Source of the DNA: Bufo bufo
Taxonomy: Eukaryota; Chordata; Amphibia; Anura; Bufonidae
DNA: 64,000 bases
NCBI RefSeq assembly: GCF_905171765.1
Contig: NC_053391.1
Location: 108,598,644 to 108,662,643 of the forward strand
Direction: 5' to 3'
A model generated the notes under the pieces. The model was not told where the DNA came from, did no database searches, and saw only the letters and a program-made list of their open reading frames with translations. Both the position numbers and the translations under genes were made by a program. How positions within the stretch are numbered: position 1 is the stretch's first letter; the number at the start of each line of letters is the position of its first letter. Positions 1-10,488 of this stretch are shown piece after piece.

Positions 1-991
1 ATAACGCACCAATACTGGGCATGAAGCTCCCGTTCCACCACATCCCAAAGATACTCTATTGGGTTGAGATCTGGTGACTTTGGGGACCATTTTAGTTCAG
101 TGAACTCATTGTCATGTTCAAGAAACCAATTTGAAATGATTCGAGATTTGTGACATGGTGCATTATCCTGCTGGAAGTAGCCATCAGAGGATGGGTACAT
201 GGAGGTCATGAAGGGATGGACATGGTCATAAACAATGCTCAGGTAGCCCGTGGCATTTAAACGATGCCCAATTGGCACTAAGGGGCCTAAAGTGTGCCCA
301 GAAAACCTCCCCCACACCATTACACCACCACCAGCCTGCACAGTGGTAGCAAGGCATGATGGAGACATGTTCTCATTCTGTTTACGCCAAATTCGGACTC
401 TACCATTTGAATGTCTCCTAATCATCAGATCAGGCAACATTTTTTCTAGTCTTCAACAGTCCAGTATTGGTGACCTCATGCAAATTGTAGCCTCTTTTTC
501 CTATTAGTAGTGGTGATGAGTGGTACCCGGTGGGGTCTTCTGCTGTTGTAGCCTCTTTTTCCTATTTGCAGTGGAGATGAGTGGTACCCGGTGGGGTCTT
601 CTGCTGTTGTAGTCCATCCGCCTCAAGGTTGTTCATGTTGTTGCTTCACAAATGCTTTGCTGCATACCTCGGCTGTAACGAGTGGTTATTTCAGACAACG
701 TTGCTCTTCTATCAGCGTGAATCAGTCGGCCCATTCTCCTCTGACCTCTAGCATCCACAAGGCATTTTCGCCCACAGGACTGCCGCATACTGGATGTTTT
801 TCCCTTTTCACACCATTCTTTGTAAACCCTAGAAATACTACAACCCCATGCTCCACTAGCATGCAACTCAATGTACTTGTATGGCGTGAAAATCCCAGTA
901 ACTGAGCAGATTGTGAACTACTCAGACTGGCCCGTCTGGCACCAACAACCATGCCACGCTCAAAATAGCTTAAATCACCTTTCTTTCCCAT
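1..991 (-). pseudogene. Tc1/mariner transposase pseudogene (DD36E), C-terminus outside window
   Basis: Cut-and-paste transposase remnant. Translating the reverse strand gives an N-terminus MGKKGDLSYFERG (ATG at 991-989) of the helix-turn-helix type. It shifts frame several times, then shows QQDNAPCHKSR near 150-185 and SPDLNPIEYLWD near 50-85. Counting from the Asp of QDN to the Glu of PIE gives 36 intervening residues. This matches the DD36E group of Tc1/mariner elements (called Incomer in the literature). Frameshifts and the 61-bp duplication make it non-functional. The frame runs off the window start. Family assignment is firm; the named subgroup rests on the spacing only. Confidence 0.85.
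485..607. repeat. 61-bp tandem duplication inside the Tc1 copy
   Basis: Two adjacent near-identical 61-bp units both begin TTGTAGCCTCTTTTTCCTAT, at about 485 and 546. The related copy at 37847-38617 lacks the duplication, so it arose in this copy. Confidence 0.85.
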
Positions 992-1162
992 TCTGACATT
1001 CAGTTTGGAGTTCAGGAGATTGTCTTGACCAGGACACAACCCTCAATGCATTGAAGCAACCGCCATGTGATTGGTGACTAGATAATTGCATTAATAAGAA
1101 ATAGAACAGGTGTTCCTAACAATTCTTTAGGTGAGTGTATATTATATGCTTTTATCTTGCAG

Positions 1163-1355
1163 AGAATGGTAAAGAAGGGGTATGACCGTACCCGGCGGCA
1201 TGCCTCAAAAAAAGAAATAGTTCGCAGCATACAACAAATGCTGAGAGAAAAATTCGCCCGCGAGCACTCTGAAAGTGCAATAGTAAAGAGGTGGTCGGAC
1301 CTAAAAAGACGAGACCCAGAATTCGTCAGAGAAATATCTGAAAGAGTCTGCCCCG
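1163..1355 (+). CDS. Internal exon, Myb/SANT-like DNA-binding segment (gene 1, exon A)
   Basis: Exon of a spliced gene whose first exon(s) lie upstream of the window. The acceptor is a T-rich stretch ending TTGCAG (to 1162) and the donor is CCCCG|GTAAGA at 1355/1356. The exon holds 64 codons plus one base. The product is basic and helical, with KRWSDLKRRDPEFVREI near its end, resembling the recognition-helix part of Myb/SANT or trihelix domains found in Harbinger-associated Myb-like proteins and NAIF1/MSANTD-type proteins. A nuclear DNA-binding role is inferred. An in-frame ATG at 1166 exists, but the strong acceptor argues that this is an internal exon. The one leftover base joins in phase to the exon at 2392. 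I cannot name the gene. Confidence 0.72.
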
Positions 1356-2391
1356 GTAAGATGCTTACTGTAACATTACACAATGTGGATGAGAAATAAT
1401 GTAATGTACAGTGATGTCTAGAATTATTCATACCCTTGTCTTATTATCACATAAAGTTACGTTTAATCCAAAATACAGCTATCATATATACAAAGACGTT
1501 ATTCACACTAAAATTAATTATAAGCGATGTACAAAAGGCATTATTGTGGTCCCCCTTTCCATACCAAGGAGAGAAATTCCTGTTTAATTGCAAAAAAAAA
1601 AAAAATCTTGGTTTCAACATAGGAAATAACATTAAAGTAATAGCAACATATATACAAATAACAACTTCACATTAAACTGAAAAATTATAAATTAAACTAT
1701 ACCATACTCTAAGCTATAGATGAAATATAGAATGTATTTTAAGTATTATTTTTTGAAACTATTTACAAGTAATACTGGAAACCCTACCCTTACTATAAAA
1801 CTAGCTAAAAGACGTTCTACTACCCTAATAATAAATGATGTACCAAAGGCATTATTTAAAAAATATATATATATATATATTTCCTTGTGTACTGGTTTTT
1901 TTTGAGTAAACGTAACTAATTTCACATAAAATTATGTTATTGTATGGTCTCTGATCATTATGCTTATTGATCAGGTTTCCACCATTAATTGTTTCTTGTC
2001 AAAGTTCTAAATTTTGGTGAAGACCAAGTCCGCCCCTGAATTTTGTCCTTGTAGTTGTTAATATGTCATAAGATAGACCTTTCTATCCCCCTTTCCATAC
2101 CAAGGAGATAATTTCCCTGTTAATTGCAATAAAAAAGCTTCTGGGTATCGACATAGGGATTCCCTGTCAAAAAATACATAACTCCAGGGAGGCTGATAAT
2201 TTTAACAAGGTTAACATGGCTAACCCAAGAGACATAGATGTCTCTCCAATCATCAACATTTGACTTAATATTAAAGGACTTTAATAAAAAATAAAAAAAT
2301 ATCAACCGCATAAGATACAGATTAATGGTTAAATTGTTTAGTTATATTCGTTGATTTTCCTGTCTAAATCATTAACAATGTGTAATTACAG
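1356..2391 (+). other. Intron of gene 1, AT-rich with diverged repeat blocks
   Basis: It runs from the GTAAGA donor to the TAATTACAG acceptor. It is very AT-rich. It holds repeats such as ACAAGTAATACTGGAAAC (about 1766) that recur at about 3143 and, diverged, at 5356 and 5515 in the next intron. Two related sequences at 1548-1590 and 2088-2130 share CCCCCTTTCCATACCAAGGA. An (AT)n run lies at about 1862-1880. No second gene is seen in it. Confidence 0.6.
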
Positions 2392-2688
2392 GCCAGCCTG
2401 TTCCAACAGTGCGCTCAACACCTGCGCACCGGGATATCCACGTGGTGGAGGTCTCTGAGGAGGAGGAAGAGGAGGCAGGCCCCCCCACCGCGATGGAGAC
2501 GAGCGACACTGCTCCCCCAGATGTCGCCGAACATGTGGAGGTGGAGGAGGAAGGCGGTCCCTCTCAACCCCACACCTCACCGGCTGCCGCAATACCTCCG
2601 GCCAAGGTGACCGAGGAGGAGGAGGAGCAAGAGGTGGCCGCACAGACAGAGGAGGAGGAGGAGCTTGTGACCACCCCACAGCAGGAGG
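2392..2688 (+). CDS. Internal exon, acidic low-complexity linker (gene 1, exon B)
   Basis: The acceptor is TAATTACAG (to 2391) and the donor is AGG|GTAAAT (2688/2689). Taking the single base left over from exon A, the frame reads GQPVPTVRSTPAHRD and stays open for the whole exon, ending again with one leftover base. The product is rich in Glu runs (VEVSEEEEEEAG, KVTEEEEEQEV, QTEEEEELV) with Pro/Thr/Ala between them. It looks like a disordered acidic linker or activation-type region between a DNA-binding domain and a coiled coil. The opposite-strand frame is also open but is only a proline-rich mirror of the Glu codons. Function is inferred from composition only. Confidence 0.7.
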
Positions 2689-3224
2689 GTAAATATCTAC
2701 AAAAATCTTTATAAAAATAACTAACAAACCTAATTCTACTTAATTATACTATCAAAGGTAGTTTTGTAATCTTGGTTAGAATTTTCAAAGTAAAAAGTAA
2801 GGGTGGGGTTTGAGCAAGGAATGATGGGTGAATGATAAGGGACAGAGCGGCTAGTTTTAACTGGTCTCCCTGTGTCCCTGAGCCAACACCCTGCTGGGTA
2901 ATGAATGGCAAAGGAAAACAGGGTAGGGAAAAAGGAACAGAAAACCAATACATATTACAGTACACATTTAAACAAATAAAAAAAAGCCTTGATGGCGGTC
3001 AGGACACACAAAATGGAATTAAAGTGTAGCCAGAGTCCAGGTACACACACTAAACAGTCAATAATATTAATGTAATAGCAACATATATACAAACAACAAC
3101 ATGAAATATATAAATTTTTAAACTATTGTTTTATCAACTATTTACAAGTAATACTGGAAACGCTAGCCATATTACAAAACTAAATGTTAACATACGTACA
3201 AAGACTTCATTCACAATAAGCCTT

Positions 3225-5274
3225 AGGCCTCCTGCACACGACCGTTGTGTGCACTCGTGGCCGTTGTGCCGTTTTCCGTTTTTGTTCGCGGACCCATTGA
3301 CTTACAATGGGTCCGTGGAAAAAACGGAAAATGCACCGTTTTGCAGCCGCATCCGTGATCCGTGTTTCCTGGCCGTGAAAAAAATATGACCTGTCCTATT
3401 TTTTTCACGGCCAACGGTTCACGGACCCATTCAAGTCAATGGGTCCGTGAAAGAACACGGATGCACACAAGATTGGCATCCGTGTCTGTGATCCGTGGCC
3501 GTAGGTTAGTTTTTATACAGACGGATCCGAAGATCCGTCTGCATAAAGCTTTTTCAAAGCTGAGTTTTCACTTCGTGAAAACTCATAACCGACAGTATAT
3601 TCTAACACAGAAGCGTTCCCATGGTAATGGGGACGCTTCTAGTTAGAATACACTACAAACTGTGTACAAGACTGCCCCCTGCTGCCTGGCAGCACCCGAT
3701 CTCTTACAGGGGGCCGTGATCAGCACAATTAACCCCTTCAGGTGCGGCACCTGAAAGGGTTAATTGTACTATCATATCCCCCTGTAAGAGATCAGGGCTG
3801 CCAGGCAGCAGGGGGCAGACCCCCCCCTCCCCAGTTTGAATATCATTGATGGCCAGTGCGGCCCCCCCCCCTCTATTGTAATTATTTGTTGGTGGCACAG
3901 TGTGCGCCCCCCATCGGCCCCCCCTCCCTCTATAGCATTAACAACATTGGTGGCCAGTGTGCGGCCTCCCATCTCCCCCCCCCCCCATCATTGGTGGCAG
4001 CGGAGTTCCGATCGGAGTCCCAGTTTAATCGCTGGGGCTCCGATCGGTAACCATGGCAACCAGGATGCTACTACAGTCCTGGTTGCCATGGTTACTTAGC
4101 AATAGTACAATAGTAGAAGATTCATACTTACCTGCTGCTGCGATGTTCGTGTCCGGCCGGGAGCTCCACCTACTGGTAAGTGACAGCCTCAGGTCTGTGC
4201 GGCGCATTGCTAAATGAACTGTCACTTACCAGTAGGAGGAGCTCCCGGCCGGACACGAACATCGCAGCTCCCAGGTAAGTATGAATGTTTTACTATTGTA
4301 CTATTGCTAGTAACCCGCTGCCACCAATGATCGGGGGGGGGGGGGGGGGGCGATGGGAGGCCGCACACTGGCCACCAATGTTGTTAATGCTATAGAGGGA
4401 GGGGGGGGGGCCGATGGGGGGCGCACACTGTGCCACCAACGATTTATTACAATAGAGGGAGGAAGGGGGGGGGGGGCGCACACTGTGCCACCAACGATTT
4501 ATTACAATAGAGGGAGGAAGGGGGGGGGGGCGCACACTGTGCCACCAACGAATTATTACAATAGAGGGAGGAAGGGGGGGGGGGCGCACTGGCCACCAAT
4601 GATATTCAAACTGGGGAGGGGGGGGGGTCTGCCCCCTGCTGCCTGGCAGCCCTGATCTCTTACAGGGGGATATGATAGTAAAATTAACCCCTTCAGGTGC
4701 GGCACTTGAGGGGTTAATTGTGCTGATCACGGCCCCCTGTAAGAGATCGGATGCTGCTAGGCAGCAGGGGGCAATCATGTACACAGTTTGTAGTATATTC
4801 TAACTAGAAGCGTCCCCATCACCATGGGAACGCCTCTGTGTTAGAATATACTGTCGGAAATGAGGTTTCACGATCTAACTCATATCCGACAGTATATTCT
4901 AACATAGAGGCGTTCCCATGGTGATGGGGACGCTTCAAGTTAAAATATACCATCGGATTGGAGAAAACTCCGATCCGATGGTATAAAAGGGACTCCAGAC
5001 TTTACATTGAAAGTCAATGGGGACGGATCCGTTTGAAATGGCACCATATTGTGTCAACGTCAAACGGATCCGTCCCCATTGACTTGCATTGTAATTCAGG
5101 ACGGATCCGTTTGGCTCCGCACGGCCAGGCGGACACCAAAACGACTTTTTTTTCATGTCCGTGGATCCTCCAAAAATCAAGGAAGACCCACGGACGAAAA
5201 AACGGTCACGGATCACGGAAAAACGGGACCGTTTTTGCGGACCGCAAAAAAATACGTTTGTGTGCAGGAGGCCT
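3225..5274. mobile_element. Foldback MITE, near-complete 2.05-kb palindrome
   Basis: The ends are AGGCCTCCTGCACACGACC (3225) and its inverse (…GTGTGCAGGAGGCCT, to 5274). Almost the whole element folds back on itself, with the centre at about 4190-4210. Paired blocks include 3660-3840 with 4620-4800 (TGCCTGGCAGC…AACCCCTTCAGGTGCGGCAC) and 4138-4185 with 4220-4268 (CGTGTCCGGCCGGGAGCTCC). Poly-C runs in the left arm match poly-G runs in the right arm. The right arm has extra tandem copies of a unit containing CACACTGTGCCACCAACGA. The termini resemble the Harbinger-like MITEs elsewhere in this window, but the flanking trinucleotides (TTA and TAA) no longer match. No transposase is encoded. Confidence 0.85.
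4425..4590 (+). repeat. Short G-rich tandem array in right arm of the palindrome
   Basis: About three copies of a ~60-bp unit, CACACTGTGCCACCAACG(A)ATTATTACAATAGAGGGAGGAAGG followed by 8-12 G. The left arm has a single counterpart at about 3855-3905, so the array expanded after the palindrome formed. The G runs could form quadruplexes on this strand. Confidence 0.75.
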
Positions 5275-5784
5275 AAATAAAATTATTTTAACACTAATCT
5301 AGTCTCAAAAATCTTCAAAATATATAATTCTATTGAACACTATATAAAAATCTTTTTACAAGTTAAAATGGAAACACTAGCCATACCATATAACTAAATG
5401 CTATCTTACATACCTAGACTATATTAACACTAACCCTAGTAATCATTTAAACGCTAATAAACAAAATAAATTAATATAAATTATTTAATTTTTTAACATA
5501 AAGTATACTTAAAATATTTACAATTAACAAAAAAGGAAATATTAGCCATACTACAAAAATAATTGATATAATATATACAAATACACTGTTCACACTAACC
5601 GTAATCACTAATTTAACCGAATAAAAGTATAACCTAATAAAAAAAAATATATATAATCTTTTGGAATAAATCATATTTCATACATTTAAACAGTTAACTA
5701 TTAACACTAACAATACTACAAAACTGAATTCCATCAATGCCTACAACTGTGACTGATTATCTCTATTTTTATCTTTCACCATAG

Positions 5785-5963
5785 GGATAAATAATCTAAT
5801 TAAAAAAATAAAAGGGGTCATAAAAGACCAAAAGAAAAAAAGCGAGGCTTTCCGCCTCCAAATGCAAGAATTGGAGAAGAGGCAACGGCTCCTGGAGAGG
5901 CAGAACCAGCGGGATCTGCGCGAGGTCCTGGACCAATTGGAACAATTAAAGAAGCACCGTTAG
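5785..5963 (+). CDS. Terminal exon, C-terminal coiled coil (gene 1, exon C)
   Basis: The acceptor is TTTCACCATAG (to 5784). With one base carried over from exon B the frame reads GINNLIKKIKGVIKDQKKK, continues through FRLQMQELEKRQRLLERQ, and ends EQLKKHR at TAG 5961-5963. The whole segment is a charged amphipathic helix with heptad-spaced Leu/Ile, giving a predicted coiled coil of about 58 residues, probably for dimerisation. GC content and codon use jump above the surrounding AT-rich DNA, as expected for a selected exon. Exons A, B and C sum to 669 nt (223 codons including stop) with phase 1/1 joints and no internal stop. That argues against chance. No clear AATAAA follows closely. Confidence 0.75.
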
Positions 5964-6337
5964 CTACTTTGTTTTATTCATTTTATATGTTGGGGCTGGG
6001 AGGCGATTGTTATTTTGTTTTATATATATATATTTTTAATTAAAAAAAAATATAAAAAATCAGATAGAGCATAGTCTGATTAAAATATTTTTTTGATTCC
6101 AAATTCAAAGTTTCTGTTCTTTTGTTAAAGTATGTACTATATAACTTTGAATTAAGCAAGATTTAGTCCAGTTTGGGAATTATGCAGAGTCCAGTCAGAA
6201 AGTGTAATGTCATATATATATTAACAGTGCAGTATAATGCCTACACATAACTTAATCAGGACATTGCAGCTAATCAGTTTCATTAGGTATAGTTAAAGCA
6301 ATACAAATTACCTAAGTTTAATCCAAAAAAACAAAAT
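5964..6337. other. AT-rich 3' flank of gene 1
   Basis: After the stop codon comes T-rich then A-rich DNA with (TA)n and oligo-A around 6020-6060. It is possibly 3'UTR, but I do not see a canonical AATAAA in the first 150 bases. Nothing else is recognised. Confidence 0.4.
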
Positions 6338-6904
6338 GTAAGATAACGGTGTCGTGTAAGGCCCACACAGATAAATACACTAGTTGAGGACAGCAGCATT
6401 GTAAGATAACGGTGTAGTGTGAGGCCTCATGGATTACATACACTAGTTGAGGACAGCAGCAGTGTAAGATAACGTTTTAGTTTAAGGCCTCACGGATTAC
6501 ATACACTAGTGGAGGACAGCAGCATTGTAAGATAACGGTGTAGTGTGAGGCCTCATGGATTGCATACACTAGTTGAGGACAGCAGCAGTGTAAGATAACG
6601 GTGTAGTGTGAGGCCTCACGGATTACATACACTAGTTGAGGACAGCAGCAGTGTACGATAACGGTGTAGTGTGAGGCCTCACGGATTACATACACTAGTT
6701 GAGGACAGCAGCAGTGTAAGATAATGTTTTAGTGTAAGGCCTCACGGATTACATACACTAGTTGAGGACAGCAGCAGTGTAAGATAACGTTTTAGTGTAA
6801 GGCCTCACGGATTACATACACTAGTGGAGGACAGCTGCAGTGTAAGATAACGTTTTAGTGTAAGGCCCACACAGATAAATGATTTGGAGGACAGCAGCAT
6901 TTTC
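6338..6904. repeat. 63-bp minisatellite, nine units
   Basis: Units begin GTAAGATAACG at 6338, 6401, 6464, 6527, 6590, 6653, 6716, 6779 and 6842, a constant 63-bp period. The consensus contains GGCCTCACGGATTACATACACTAGTTGAGGACAGCAGCA. The first and last units share a variant (GGCCCACACAGATAAAT) and bracket the more homogeneous middle units. The period is divisible by three, so the reverse strand shows an open frame. I treat that as a by-product. Confidence 0.95.
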
Positions 6905-8598
6905 ACGTAGAAGATTATATTACTAAGTAGATTCAAGATCTACTTATAGCTCGTCAAAACATAGCAGAAACAGAATGCAGCATATTCTTATCTTGTGTCA
7001 GGTAAGTGTTTAAAGGTAAGTTTGACAGTGCTAATAACATTCTTTCAATAATAATGAGACTTGTAAATTAACAAATTATATTATTCTGAGATTTTTGACA
7101 AAAAAAAATGTAATGCAACACACAATATTTAGTATCGCAAGCATTGTGTACAGTGTATTTGTCTACAAAATAATATACACATCATATATTTTGTGATGGT
7201 TTTTTATAATATAATTTAAAAAAATTTAATTAAAATGTACGTGGACTAATTGTGTTTGGGGAGACTATAATCGGTCCATTATTCTCCTATTTTTAAAAAA
7301 TATTTATAACAACAAAAATAATAATTGAAAAAAAAGCTGATTTGATTCCAAAAATAATGTAGTGGCTATTAACTAACCAGCACGGATTACCAAAAAAAAC
7401 ACAATAGTGTATTTCGGATTTATTATTTATTATTTAACAATATATATTAACATCATGTGCCCATAATCCAAAAATGTTTGTCAAGAATTATCCTATAAAA
7501 TATTCATGTATTTTTTGCTTAATAAATGTGGCAATAATGCTCTACTCACAAATACGGATTTCCACACGGATGAGTATAACGCCAGTCACACCCAACCATG
7601 TAGAGAGGTCAACACGGAAGTCCAGCATCCTTTCCAGGACGACAGACAACACCATGCTAGTACCCAATTCCGTATTTAAAAAAAACCGAAATAAATAAAA
7701 TTAAATGAAGTTATTAGGTTTATCAATCGGTCGTGTAACATGGTCAATGAACAAGACCTTTTGAAAAGGGAAGCCCTGGTGCGTTGCCCACCATGATATA
7801 GTGAGAACCACATCCATTGCCCATTAACCCAATTTCTTCAAAATAATAAAATATTTAAATAAAACAAAACAATTTTGTAAATGAAGCATAACACCACATG
7901 ATATTTTAATAACTTTTCTTATTATTTAATAGATTTATTTAACTCGTGACAATACCTTTTGAACTAAGCACATGTGCCCACATAAAAAGTTTATAATAAA
8001 TAACAATCAAATTCCAAAAATTTAATTTAGAAAATAATATGGATAAAATATGGTACATGCTGGTAGTCTCCACATAATCATTCTGAAAATACAGCATAAA
8101 AAAATAAAATAAAAATAATGATCACAAAATTTATAAAAAATTTGAAGTTGCCATAACAATGGCACACAATATTCCTAGTAAGCCAACAGTTTTAGGCATA
8201 CACACTGTTTGACCGAAGCTCTCAATTGTATATCAGATAGGCTCATGTAAATGTGAACTTGTTATTTTATTTTAATTTGTAAAAAAATGTGTACGCAGGG
8301 ATGGGAATAACTGTGGATTCTTGAATTATTAATTTCATACTATCAGTCATTTAAAAAAAAAATTCAATAGAAAAAAGCTATTAATAACACTATCAACAGC
8401 AGCAACTAGATGTTTATCATTTAACTGAATGTCTAAACATATATTGTAGACCAACATAGGATGACAGGCAGCAGTAGGCGCTAGTAGCTACTGCAGCATT
8501 TAGAAGTTTATGGGTCAACCTTTTGACTAATAATATATCTTGGACTAAGTGAACTGAACACAACGTGTAGCAGCACGGTTGGAGTGTTTTATGCGAAC
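6905..8598. other. AT-rich non-coding stretch
   Basis: Strongly AT-rich DNA with many A and T runs. Short open frames (for example 7474-7698) show no recognisable domain or codon bias. A more balanced island at about 7555-7670 has no identified function. Confidence 0.5.
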
Positions 8599-9265
8599 CA
8601 GGAATATCCTCTCAGGAATGGGCCCCCTCCCAGACCTGGACAGCAGCAGCAGCAGCGTGTAGTATAGTCGACTGGCAGAGCAGCAGGTATAATGGTGCAG
8701 CAGGAATATCCTCTCAGGAATGGGCCCCCTCCCAGACCTGGACAGCAGCAGCAGCGTGTAGTATAGTCGACTGGCAGAGCAGCAGGTATAATGGTGCAGC
8801 AGGAATATCCTCTCAGGAATGGGCCCCCTCCCAGACCTGGACGACAGCAGCAGCAGCAGCGTGTAGTATAGTCGACTGGCAGAGCAGCAGGTATAATGGT
8901 GCAGCAGGAATATCCTCTCAGGAATGGGCCCCCTCCCAGACCTGGACAGCAGCAGCAGCGTGTAGTATAGTCGACTGGCAGAGCAGCAGGTATAATGGTG
9001 CAGCAGGAATATCCTCTCAGGAATGGGCCCCCTCCCAGACCTGGACGACGACAGCAGCAGCAGCAGCGTGTAGTATAGTCGACTGGCAGAGCAGCAGGTA
9101 TAATGGTGCAGCAGGAATATCCTCTCAGGAATGGGCCCCCTCCCAGACCTGGACAGCAGCAGCAGCGTGTAGTATAGTCGACTGGCAGAGCAGCAGGTAT
9201 AATGGTGCAGCAGATATATCCTCTCAGGAATGGGCCCCCTCCCAGACCTGGACAGCAGCATAAAT
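8599..9265. repeat. ~100-bp tandem repeat with CAG tracts, alternating unit length
   Basis: Units begin CAGGAATATCCTCTCAGGAA at 8599, 8701, 8800, 8905, 9004, 9112 and (as CAGATATATCC) 9211. Lengths are 102, 99, 105, 99, 108 and 99 bp plus a partial last unit. The variation lies in a GAC/CAG trinucleotide tract after CCCAGACCTGGA. All units are multiples of three, so two reverse frames stay open for about 237 codons. Neither resembles a known protein. Confidence 0.95.
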
Positions 9266-9378
9266 AGATAAAAAGAGCAGGTAGATCAGGATGTTCCATG
9301 TGTGCAGCAGGATTGTGTTAAAAATGACGCTAAATTCTATATTGTCCAATGTCTACAATGTACATCACAAATACATTT

Positions 9379-10020
9379 GCTCCACACGTTGGCTGCACAG
9401 GGCTGCTCTCAGTTTCCACATCTGGCACATCCAGTGTGTGTAGCAGAACACAGCGGTAAGGCATCCAGCCTCCCTGTGTGCAGAACCCTTCACGCCAGAG
9501 GGCAGTAGTAGTGGCGGGGATTAGCCGCAGCTCTCTCATCCTCCATGTGTCTGTGAGGAGGAAGGGATACCGGCTGTCTCCACACCCATACACGATCATC
9601 AGCGCCCACACGCGGTGCTCCATCCTACCGGTGGACCTATCCTTCCTGCACCGGTCTGAACACCGAACTCAGTGAAGATCCAGCTATTCTCAGCAAGGAT
9701 CTTGACGTGTCCGTAGTGCCTGCTAACCCGTCATGTCTAGTTCACGTCCCTCCCCAGTAGTGTAACAGAAGAGTCAGCTGTATTCCCCAGCTACGGGGAT
9801 GGCGCTTTGTGGCTGACTCCAGTGCTCAGCACTGATCATCGATCTCATCTCATGGTGCTGAATAAGGCCTTAGAGGCGACATATCTCTACAAAGGGTGGA
9901 GTATTACTTTTCCCCTTTAAGGCTTTCCCAGAAAGGGTATGGCTATCAAAGTGCTGCAACTTCACTTTCACTAAGCTGGGCCTAGTAAGGATTCTGGTAT
10001 GAAGGCATTATGTGTCTGGG
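9379..10020 (+). repeat. Long inverted repeat, left arm
   Basis: 642-bp arm from GCTCCACACGTTGGCTGC to GGCATTATGTGTCTGGG, matching the reverse complement of 10489-11136. Together with the arm and spacer on its right it is a foldback structure of about 1.76 kb. No transposase, terminal motif or convincing target duplication is visible. Confidence 0.9.
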
Positions 10021-10488
10021 TCTTGTATTGATTTTTGGATAAACTATACCTAGATAAGGACAGTAGCTGTGCTACAGTTACTTGTGCTTGAAATCAAAAT
10101 TGACATTAAAATTAACTACAATAAATACATAAATAGGATTGACTACAATGCAGATTACGTGAAGTAGAGACTATAGAATAATGCAGACCTTCACAGGAGT
10201 GAAGTGTTATTTATTAAAAAATATATATTGATATATACTATATGTATATTTATATATGTGTGCTGTCACACTACGATATATATATAGAACCTTTCACTTC
10301 TGAAAAGTGAATTATGGAAAATTTACATCCTCCGGATAGCAGCATTGCAGATGATTGTGTTAGTGGACTTTATGTAAGAATCTTAACTACTCCTTTTTTT
10401 ATATTACAACTCAACTAAAATGAAGCACAGCTGCAGTGCATTGGGTATGCGGGTAAAGGTAAGCTTTAAACGATAGTTCTTCTTAAAA
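10021..10488. other. Spacer between long inverted repeat arms
   Basis: 468 bp of AT-rich DNA including a (TA)-rich tract near 10225-10290. No gene is seen. Confidence 0.6.

Larger units (their letters stand above)
1..1137 (-). mobile_element. Tc1/mariner DNA transposon, DD36E type, cut by window edge
   Basis: The right terminus reads outward as CACTCACCTAAAGAATT and is followed by a TA target dinucleotide at 1138-1139. The same terminus ends the shorter copy at 37847-38617. The element lies in the intron just upstream of the exon at 1163. It carries a local 61-bp tandem duplication (about 485-607), which is one cause of its broken reading frame. The left end lies outside the window. Confidence 0.9.
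2689..5784 (+). other. Intron of gene 1 carrying a 2-kb palindrome
   Basis: A 3096-bp interval between a GTAAAT donor and the acceptor TTTCACCATAG at 5784. About two thirds of it is the foldback element at 3225-5274. The rest is AT-rich with the same short repeats seen in the preceding intron. No coding sequence is supported in it. Confidence 0.6.

Noticed and set aside
2386..2727. Proline/arginine-rich open frame on the minus strand
   Set aside because: It is the mirror of the Glu-rich exon on the plus strand. The splice signals and joining phase support the plus strand only.
4293..4784. 163-codon minus-strand frame in the palindrome
   Set aside because: It is built from G-rich repeat units and repeated CCACCAA words, with a mirrored frame in the other arm. 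It has no domain.
6338..6904. Regular repeats suggestive of a CRISPR array
   Set aside because: The units are contiguous 63-bp tandem copies with no unique spacers, and the genome is eukaryotic.
8545..9299. Two overlapping ~237-codon minus-strand frames
   Set aside because: Both exist only because every repeat unit is a multiple of three. The peptides are pure repeats with no initiation context or known family.
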